The notes under the pieces: generated by a model
Seen by the model: the letters and a program-made list of their open reading frames with translations, nothing else
Told to the model about the DNA's origin: nothing
Databases searched by the model: none
In this document: in pieces, positions 7,043 to 13,027 of the stretch
Layout: every line of letters starts with the position of its first letter
How positions within the stretch are numbered: position 1 is the first letter of the stretch
Translations under genes and position numbers: made by a program
NCBI GenBank assembly: GCA_023128855.1
Contig: JAGMDE010000035.1
Span: forward strand, 1 to 18,080
Length of the DNA stretch: 18,080 nt
Direction: 5' to 3'
Source: Thermoplasmatales archaeon
GTDB lineage: Archaea > Thermoplasmatota > E2 > DHVEG-1

Positions 7043-8335
7043 ATGAGAACCATCCTACAGGTTGCTCTGGATCTATTAAATGAACATAGAGCACTTGCAA
7101 TTGCAAAGGATTCCGTTAAAGGGGGAGCAGATTGGCTTGAAGCTGGAACTCCTCTTATTAAAAGCGAAGGAATGGAAGTAGTTAGAAAACTAAAGGAATT
7201 ATTTCCAGACAAAATACTTGTAGCTGATATGAAAACAATGGACACAGGTGCTTTTGAAACAGAGATGGCAGCAAAAGCAGGTGCAGATGTTGTATGTATA
7301 TTAGCAGCAGCAGATGATATTACAATAGTTGATGCTTTAAAGTCGGCTCGCAAGTATGGTGCAAAGATAATGGTTGATCTCATCGGTGTTAAAGATAAAG
7401 TAAAACGTGCGAAAGATCTAGAGAAACTTGGTGTAGATTATCTTTGTATGCATGTTGGTATAGATGAACAGATGGTCGGTAAAAAACCTGTTGAGATTCT
7501 AACATCTGTTGTTAAAAACACAAATATTCCTCTAGCAGTTGCCGGTGGAATAAACAGCGAGACTGCAGCAGATGTTGTAAAAGCCGGCGCCAGCATAGTA
7601 ATAGTCGGCGGTGCAATTACTAAAGCAAAGGATGTAACTAAGGCTACAAAGCTAATTAAGACGGCAGTAACTGAAAAGAAGTCAGTTAAAACAGATCTAT
7701 TTAAGAAGTATGATAAGACTGAACTAAGGGAAGCATTCTCACTTGTTTCAACTCCAAACGTATCAGATGCTATGCATAAACAAGGTGCAATGAAAGATAT
7801 TAAGCCAGTGAAACTTGGTTTTCATATGGTTGGTAGAGCATTAACTGTTCGTACAATTGATGGAGACTGGGCAAAACCTATTGAAGCAATTGACAAAGCT
7901 GAGAAGGGAGAGGTAATTGTTGTTGATGTAAACGGTGGTAAAACAGCGATTTGGGGGGAGCTAGCAACTTGGAGTGCTAAACAAAAAGAACTAGCAGGTG
8001 TAGTAATTGATGGTGCAATTAGAGATCTAGATGATCTTGTGAAGATTAATTTCCCAGTATATTCAAGACATGTTTCTCCAAATGCTGGTGAACCAAAAGG
8101 CCTTGGTGAGATAGGTGCAGAGATAACATGTGGTAATCAAACAGTAAAAACTGGTGACTGGATCATTGGTGATGATTCAGGTGTTGTAGTTGTACCACAA
8201 GAAATTGCACAAGAGATTGCAAATCGTGCACTAGATGTTAAAGAACATGAGAATCGTATACGTGAAGAGATCAAGAGTGGAGGATCACTTGGTACAGTGG
8301 TAAAAGTGAAGAAGTGGGAGAAAAAGATAGGGTGA
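7043..8335 (+). CDS. 3-hexulose-6-phosphate synthase fused to an RraA-like domain
   Basis: A 430-residue two-domain protein. Residues 1-210 are a TIM-barrel of the orotidine-decarboxylase/hexulose-phosphate synthase superfamily: LQVALDL at the start, the active-site ADMKTMD (61-67, Asp-x-Lys-x2-Asp), CMHVGID (135-141), and phosphate-binding VAGGI (166-170) and VGGAI (188-192). Residues 225-430 are RraA/aldolase-like: STPNVSDAM (236-244), WGELATWSA (304-312), VIDGAIRD (321-328) and GDDSGVVVVP (376-385). The first half joins or splits formaldehyde and ribulose 5-phosphate; many archaea use it in reverse to make ribulose 5-phosphate when they lack the oxidative pentose pathway. The second half resembles metal-dependent HMG/CHA-type aldolases or the RNase E inhibitor RraA, and its role in this fusion is unproven. 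The stop overlaps the next start. Confidence 0.88.
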   Translation: MRTILQVALDLLNEHRALAIAKDSVKGGADWLEAGTPLIKSEGMEVVRKLKELFPDKILVADMKTMDTGAFETEMAAKAGADVVCILAAADDITIVDALKSARKYGAKIMVDLIGVKDKVKRAKDLEKLGVDYLCMHVGIDEQMVGKKPVEILTSVVKNTNIPLAVAGGINSETAADVVKAGASIVIVGGAITKAKDVTKATKLIKTAVTEKKSVKTDLFKKYDKTELREAFSLVSTPNVSDAMHKQGAMKDIKPVKLGFHMVGRALTVRTIDGDWAKPIEAIDKAEKGEVIVVDVNGGKTAIWGELATWSAKQKELAGVVIDGAIRDLDDLVKINFPVYSRHVSPNAGEPKGLGEIGAEITCGNQTVKTGDWIIGDDSGVVVVPQEIAQEIANRALDVKEHENRIREEIKSGGSLGTVVKVKKWEKKIG

Positions 8336-9318
8336 AAAAAGTAATTTTTTTTACTGATTTAAACAAGCTTCATGAGGCACTTGACAATTTTAGTATCAAA
8401 ACCTTTGCAGAAAAAAAGGTACCAGTTAAGTTACACATGGGTGAAGAAAAAAACAAATTTTTTCCAAAACCTGATTTTGTAAAAGTTGTTGTTGATGAAC
8501 TATTAAAAGTAAAAGCGGAACCATTTCTCCATGATACAACCGTTGCTTATCCAGGATTACGACATACAGTATCTGGTTACCAAAAAGTAGCTAAAATGCA
8601 TGGATTTACCAAGGAAAAAGTAGGTTGTAACGTAATAATTGATGACAAAGGTGTTAAAGTAAGAGTTGAAGGAAAGGATTACGAAGTAGCCAAGCATCTT
8701 TTTAATTCAACTTATATATTTGCATTATCCCATGTTAAAGGCCATGTTGCAACAGGTATGGGTGGTGCCATTAAGAATTTTGGAATGGGTGGAGTAACTA
8801 AAGAGACAAAAAGAAAGATGCATGATGGTAGTAAACCTGTATATCAGAAAGATGCCTGTACATATTGTGGAGTTTGTGCTGAGGTCTGTCCTTTTGGTGC
8901 ACTTGATGTTAAAGATAATTCTTGGCAAAAAAACAATGGCAAATGTTTTGGTTGCGGAGTATGCGTTGAAAATTGTAGTCAAAATGCATTAGAATATGAA
9001 GATGCGGACTTACAGTATGCTCTTGCTTGTTCTACTAAAGCATGTGTGCAAGACAAGAATGTTATTTATCTAAATGAGTTGAAAAGGATATCTGACAGCT
9101 GTGATTGTGATGCCTATGCAAAAAACATAATTTGTCCCGATATCGGGTACCTTGTTTCAGATGACCCTGTAGCAGTAGATAAAGCATCAATCGATTTAAT
9201 CCATGATGTAAAAAAAGATATCTTTGAAAAAGTAACTCATATTAATCCATTGAAACAAGTAGAATATGGAGAGGAAATCGGGCTTGGTTCAACCAAATAT
9301 CAATCAATCGAAATATAG
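8332..9318 (+). CDS. DUF362 protein with two [4Fe-4S] ferredoxin motifs
   Basis: A 328-residue protein. The DUF362 domain covers about residues 1-165, with HMGEEKNKFFPKPDFV (35-50) and a Gly-rich GMGGAIKNFGMGG (142-154). It is followed by a bacterial-type 2[4Fe-4S] ferredoxin module: C176-x2-C179-x2-C182-x3-C186-P and C205-x2-C208-x2-C211-x3-C215. The last Cys is followed by Ser instead of the usual Pro. Such proteins are presumed redox carriers or iron-sulfur enzymes; the reaction is unknown. The GTG at 8332 overlaps the upstream stop as GTGA, with a GGGAG at 8316-8320, which suggests coupling to the HPS-RraA gene. An in-frame GTG at 8314 would add six residues and is less likely. The gene converges on the MFS gene with a nine-base gap. 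Confidence 0.87.
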   Translation: MKKVIFFTDLNKLHEALDNFSIKTFAEKKVPVKLHMGEEKNKFFPKPDFVKVVVDELLKVKAEPFLHDTTVAYPGLRHTVSGYQKVAKMHGFTKEKVGCNVIIDDKGVKVRVEGKDYEVAKHLFNSTYIFALSHVKGHVATGMGGAIKNFGMGGVTKETKRKMHDGSKPVYQKDACTYCGVCAEVCPFGALDVKDNSWQKNNGKCFGCGVCVENCSQNALEYEDADLQYALACSTKACVQDKNVIYLNELKRISDSCDCDAYAKNIICPDIGYLVSDDPVAVDKASIDLIHDVKKDIFEKVTHINPLKQVEYGEEIGLGSTKYQSIEI

Positions 9319-9327
9319 TTGATCTTC

Positions 9328-10659
9328 TCATTTTTGTTTAACTTCACTTTTATAAATAATTGCTAGAAATGCTGCAATGAAACACATAATGGCTGCGGGG
9401 ATAAAAGCATACAAAAAGCTCATACCTGCATCCTGAACAGCTCCAGCAAGAATTGGACCTACTATTCCACCAATACCATATGAAGTAAATATAAATCCAT
9501 AGTTCAAACCAACATTTTCTGAGCCGAACGAATCTGCTGTTGCTGCAGGGAACAGTGCAAAGTTTCCACCGAAGTTAAAACCAATGAGTGCTGCAAATAT
9601 GTAAAAGAAGTACGGGTTTGTCGTTGAATAAAAGAATATAATCATTGTTATTCCTTGGAACAAAAACATTGAAAAAAGTGCCCGCCTCCTGCCTATTTTA
9701 TCTGATATTTCACCCCATACAATTCTGCCTATTCCATTAAAGATCGGAAGACATACTGCCGCACCGATTACTGCGAAATCAATTGCCTCTGCAGCAGTAA
9801 AACCATATTCCATAAATCCATCAGCAGGATTTTTTGCAAAATTCTGAATGTTACCTATAACCATAAGGCCTGCTAATGCACCGATACAAAACATTAACCA
9901 CAATAGATAGAATTGTTTTGTTCGAAGCGTTTCCTTTGGAAAAAGACTTTTTGATGTCTTTTTCTTATCAGATCTTTCCGCGGGTGGGTTCCAGCCTTTT
10001 GGTTTCCAACCAGCAGGTGGGTTAATCATAACAATTGAGCCTATTACTACCAAAATCAAAAACGCAATTCCATACAATCTAAACGTCGCATCAACATTTG
10101 TTATTGTATACGCAAATGATCCTGCTTGTTGTGTAATAAAACCATTAAAACCAAGAATGCTTGGTGGGTTTGCCATTAATATCCAGATAAATGCACCAAA
10201 TCCAAAACCTGCTACTGCGAGACCAGACACAAGTCCTTTTTTATCTGGGAACCATTTAATACCAACTGCTATTGGAACTACATATGTAAGACCAATTCCT
10301 GCACCACCTAGTATTCCAATACATAACAGTTTCAATGGGAAGTTTGCACCAACAAAGCTACTTGCTATATAGCCCATTCCAAGAACAATTCCGCCTAGTA
10401 AAGCAATTTTTCTGGGGCCAAACTTTTTTTGTAGCCTTCCTCCAATTATTGTAAATATAGCAAAGGTTGCTAGACCTGCACTAAAAATGGCTTGGGTTTG
10501 AGTTTTATTAAATGCAAATTCAGAAATTGCTGTGTTAGTTCCTTGCAATGGCGTGGTGAATGCAGACCATGCATAGATTGCACCAAGTGCAAGTTGAATC
10601 AGTATTGCTCCAACTACGATAATCCATCTGTTAATTGTCTTGGTTTCTTTTTCTGTCAT
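9328..10659 (-). CDS. OFA-type major facilitator (oxalate/formate antiporter family)
   Basis: A 443-residue transporter with about twelve membrane segments. The N-terminal helix has LALGAIYAWSAFTTPLQ, the mark of the OFA family. The cytoplasmic loop between helices 2 and 3 reads GGRLQKKFGPRK and its repeat between helices 8 and 9 reads GEISDKIGRRR. The central loop contains the OFA-like NPPAGWKPKGW followed by a charged stretch. Family members exchange oxalate for formate or carry other monocarboxylates; many archaeal members are uncharacterised, so the substrate should be read only as a small organic anion. It lies convergent to the DUF362 gene and divergent from the repeat lipoprotein. Confidence 0.88.
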   Translation of the reverse strand: MTEKETKTINRWIIVVGAILIQLALGAIYAWSAFTTPLQGTNTAISEFAFNKTQTQAIFSAGLATFAIFTIIGGRLQKKFGPRKIALLGGIVLGMGYIASSFVGANFPLKLLCIGILGGAGIGLTYVVPIAVGIKWFPDKKGLVSGLAVAGFGFGAFIWILMANPPSILGFNGFITQQAGSFAYTITNVDATFRLYGIAFLILVVIGSIVMINPPAGWKPKGWNPPAERSDKKKTSKSLFPKETLRTKQFYLLWLMFCIGALAGLMVIGNIQNFAKNPADGFMEYGFTAAEAIDFAVIGAAVCLPIFNGIGRIVWGEISDKIGRRRALFSMFLFQGITMIIFFYSTTNPYFFYIFAALIGFNFGGNFALFPAATADSFGSENVGLNYGFIFTSYGIGGIVGPILAGAVQDAGMSFLYAFIPAAIMCFIAAFLAIIYKSEVKQK

Positions 10660-10687
10660 TTTTGTCTCTAGCCGGCAGGAATAAAGG

Positions 10688-10699
10688 TTATATATAAAT
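10688..10699 (-). promoter_or_regulatory. TATA box for the MFS transporter gene
   Basis: The minus strand reads ATTTATATATAA, centred about 35 bases before the ATG at 10659. This implies a leader of about eight bases. No ribosome-binding site is seen. Confidence 0.45.
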
Positions 10700-10743
10700 A
10701 TCTATCGAGAAGATTTGAAAATAATACTTAACTATAGTAAAGG

Positions 10744-10758
10744 AGAAGTTTATAAATA
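10744..10758 (+). promoter_or_regulatory. BRE/TATA promoter of the repeat lipoprotein
   Basis: A purine-rich GAAG directly precedes TTTATAAATA (10749-10758), a near-consensus archaeal BRE plus TATA box. Transcription should start near 10780. Unlike several neighbours, this gene also has a proper Shine-Dalgarno, GAGGAG at 10786-10791, five bases before the ATG. Confidence 0.6.
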
Positions 10759-10796
10759 ATTATTTGTTTCACTCTAAAAAAGGATGAGGAGAGCAA

Positions 10797-12899
10797 ATGA
10801 AAAAAATAGGAATTTTATTAATTGGAATGCTGGTAATAAGTCTAGGAATGTTTAGTGGTTGTACAGATATTACTGATCAACTTGGTGATATAGTTGGAAA
10901 AATGACAATTGATTCGTTCCAAGCAACCCCTGGAATTATAAATGAAGGTGAAACATCAACTCTTAGCTGGATAGTTACAGGTGCCACAACTGTTGAAATA
11001 GATAATGGTATTGGAAATGTTTCATTAATAGGTACGAGAATAGTAACACCAACTGAAACAACAACTTATACTCTAACAGCAAGGGATGAAAATTCAACTC
11101 AAACTGCTACTGCACAAGTTATTGTGCGGGAAGTAGCTAACCAAACCCCAGATATCTCATGGGTTTATGACTCTGATGATTTTACAGTAACTATTACATC
11201 AGGATCTTCAGCACATCACTATAGTGAAACAACAACAGATGGAAATCTGATATTCAAAAAGGATACGATAAGCTACTATGTAAAATCCGATCTTAGTATT
11301 AGTGCTAATCAATCAGGTTTATCAATCGATACTATAGATGCAGGGGATATTATAACTGGCTTTACTACTGGCACTTGGCAGGTAGTATGGGATCCAACTA
11401 GTGAAATTTTAGGTGAAATAGATTTTACTACAACTCCAGATTATCCAAATCTTGCTTGGACAACTGATGATAGTGCTGATACATTGACAATTGCATCTGG
11501 ATCATCAGTACACACTTACGGTGAAACTGCAACAGATGGAAACCTAATATTCAAAAAGGACACAACCAGCTATTATGTAACAACAACTTTAGCATTAAGC
11601 TCAATTCAGTCAGGATTATCAACAGACACTATAGATGCAGGAGACATAATCACTGGCTTTACTACAGGCACATGGCAAGTAATATGGAATCCAACTAACA
11701 CATTACTTGGACAAGCAACGTTTACAGCTTCAACTCCAAGTATTTCTTGGACAGTAAATGATGTAGATGACACCATAACAATCACATCAGGATCATCATC
11801 TCACTATTATGCTGAAACTTCTACTAATGGAAATCTAATATTTGATTTGGAAAACATTAGTTACTATGTTACCACTAACTTTTCAATAAGTTCTACACAA
11901 TCAGGACTCTCAACAGACACCATCGATGCAGGAGACACAATCACAGGATTCACCACCGGCACATGGCAAATCATATGGAAACCAACCCTTGTAACATTAG
12001 GACAAGCAACATTTACAGCTTCAACTCCAAGCCTCTCATGGACAATAGATGATAGCGCTGATACATTAACAATCACAGTTGGATCAGCACACACCTATGG
12101 TGAGACACCTACCGATGGCAATCTAAAATTCCACCTTGAGAATATAAGTTATTATGTTACTATCAACTTAACATTAAGCTCAACACAATCAGGACTCTCA
12201 ACAGACACCATCGATGCAGGAGACACAATCACAGGATTCACCACTGGCACATGGCAAATTATTTGGGATCCAACCAGTACAACATTAGGTCAAGCAACAT
12301 TTACTGCTAATTATCCTGATATATCATGGACAGCCGATGACACAAATAATAAAATAACAATCACAGTTGGAGCACCATCATTTACATATGGAGCATCACA
12401 ATCAGATGGAAACCTAATATTCAAACATGTTACAGATAATGGAACTTACTACTACGTCCAATCTAACCTAGCAATCACAAAAGTACAATCAAATTTATCA
12501 ACAGCAGTAATTCAAGCAGGAGATATTATTACAGGGTTTGCTACAGGTGAATGGGAAATAATTTGGGAACCAACTGGAACATCTTTAGGAACATTCGAGT
12601 TTACAACACCTTATCCAAATCTTGCATGGATATATGATGATGCTGATAATACAATTACAATAACATCAGGATCATCATCACACACTTACGGTGAAACAAC
12701 AACAGACGGAAACCTAATATTCAAACTAAATACAACAAGCTATTATGTAAAATCAGATCTAAGTATAAGCACTGACCAGACAAATCTATCAACTGACACG
12801 ATAGATGCAGGAGATGAAATCTCAGGATTCACTGCAGGTACATGGCAAATTATATGGGATCCAAATGATGAAGTCCTCGGAACATATACATTTACATAA
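10797..12899 (+). CDS. Surface lipoprotein with one Ig-like domain and six tandem repeats
   Basis: A 700-residue exported protein. The N-terminus has two Lys, a hydrophobic stretch (residues 4-19) and a lipobox-like FSGC, so Cys22 is the likely lipidated residue. Residues about 37-110 form an Ig-like domain of the type found in bacterial surface proteins (TSTLSW, PTETTTYTLTA). Residues 118-700 are six repeats starting at Pro118, 217, 314, 411, 507 and 607. Each has the pattern W-x3-D, TITITSG, HTYGET, DGNLIFK, SYYV, QSGLSTDTIDAGD, ITGFTTGTW, IIW-x-P, LG, TFT. The sequence is rich in Thr, Ser and Asp and has many Asn-x-Ser/Thr sites, fitting a glycosylated cell-surface or adhesion protein. No C-terminal anchor is seen. 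The molecular function is unknown. Confidence 0.85.
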   Translation: MKKIGILLIGMLVISLGMFSGCTDITDQLGDIVGKMTIDSFQATPGIINEGETSTLSWIVTGATTVEIDNGIGNVSLIGTRIVTPTETTTYTLTARDENSTQTATAQVIVREVANQTPDISWVYDSDDFTVTITSGSSAHHYSETTTDGNLIFKKDTISYYVKSDLSISANQSGLSIDTIDAGDIITGFTTGTWQVVWDPTSEILGEIDFTTTPDYPNLAWTTDDSADTLTIASGSSVHTYGETATDGNLIFKKDTTSYYVTTTLALSSIQSGLSTDTIDAGDIITGFTTGTWQVIWNPTNTLLGQATFTASTPSISWTVNDVDDTITITSGSSSHYYAETSTNGNLIFDLENISYYVTTNFSISSTQSGLSTDTIDAGDTITGFTTGTWQIIWKPTLVTLGQATFTASTPSLSWTIDDSADTLTITVGSAHTYGETPTDGNLKFHLENISYYVTINLTLSSTQSGLSTDTIDAGDTITGFTTGTWQIIWDPTSTTLGQATFTANYPDISWTADDTNNKITITVGAPSFTYGASQSDGNLIFKHVTDNGTYYYVQSNLAITKVQSNLSTAVIQAGDIITGFATGEWEIIWEPTGTSLGTFEFTTPYPNLAWIYDDADNTITITSGSSSHTYGETTTDGNLIFKLNTTSYYVKSDLSISTDQTNLSTDTIDAGDEISGFTAGTWQIIWDPNDEVLGTYTFT
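11148..11444 (+). repeat. Lipoprotein repeat unit 1
   Basis: Codes residues 118-216 (99 residues). It differs most in the opening strand (SWVYDSDDFTVTITSG) and has SIDTIDAGD where the others have STDTIDAGD. Confidence 0.8.
11445..11735 (+). repeat. Lipoprotein repeat unit 2
   Basis: Codes residues 217-313 (97 residues). Its opening PNLAW is shared with unit 6, and its core TGFTTGTWQVIW is close to unit 1. Confidence 0.8.
11736..12026 (+). repeat. Lipoprotein repeat unit 3
   Basis: Codes residues 314-410 (97 residues). Its second half is almost identical in DNA to unit 4: bases 11895-11956 match 12183-12244 without a difference. Confidence 0.85.
12027..12314 (+). repeat. Lipoprotein repeat unit 4
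   Basis: Codes residues 411-506 (96 residues). It has one residue fewer in the TVGSAHTYGET segment than units 2, 3 and 6. It carries the second copy of the 62-base identical block at 12183-12244. Confidence 0.85.
12315..12614 (+). repeat. Lipoprotein repeat unit 5 (most divergent)
   Basis: Codes residues 507-606 (100 residues). It has a small insertion (HVTDNGTYYYV) and replaces STDTIDAGD with STAVIQAGD and TGTW with TGEW, so it is the oldest or most relaxed copy. Confidence 0.8.
12615..12896 (+). repeat. Lipoprotein repeat unit 6 (C-terminal)
   Basis: Codes residues 607-700 (94 residues). It is complete through the final TFT strand, after which the protein stops at once. Confidence 0.8.
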
Positions 12900-12906
12900 A
12901 ATCTCT

Positions 12907-12923
12907 CTTTTTTTTATATTTTT
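12907..12923 (+). terminator. Oligo-T terminator after the lipoprotein
   Basis: An eight-T run at 12908-12915 followed by more T-rich sequence begins eight bases after the lipoprotein stop. Archaeal RNA polymerase ends transcription at such tracts without a hairpin. It also borders the stop of the convergent small gene. Confidence 0.5.
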
Positions 12924-13026
12924 ATCTTAAAACAACTACAAAAACAGATAGTATCATTGCAACTACAATAGCAATTACAATTAGTTTGTAAAGCCAACTT
13001 TTCAATGTTTTCTTTGTAATTTTCAT
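12922..13026 (-). CDS. 34-residue single-span membrane peptide downstream of ValRS
   Basis: On the minus strand an ATG at 13026 opens a 34-codon frame ending in TAA at 12922-12924. The start lies one base after the ValRS stop. An AAAGGA lies eight bases before it, inside the end of the ValRS gene, so translation would be coupled. The peptide begins with a basic, Lys-rich segment (MKITKKTLKSWLYK) and continues as one uninterrupted hydrophobic helix (about residues 15-33) ending in Arg. This is the shape of a small membrane protein with its N-terminus in the cytoplasm. I recognise no family. The 128-base gap it fills is otherwise empty apart from the T-rich terminator. Chance occurrence is possible, but the ribosome site, spacing and clean transmembrane pattern argue for a real gene. 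Confidence 0.55.
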   Translation of the reverse strand: MKITKKTLKSWLYKLIVIAIVVAMILSVFVVVLR

Positions 13027-13027
13027 A

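Noticed and set aside
11148..12896. CRISPR-like or DNA-level tandem array
   Set aside because: The period of about 290 bases is coding, in frame and protein-driven, with no short palindromic repeats or unique spacers.
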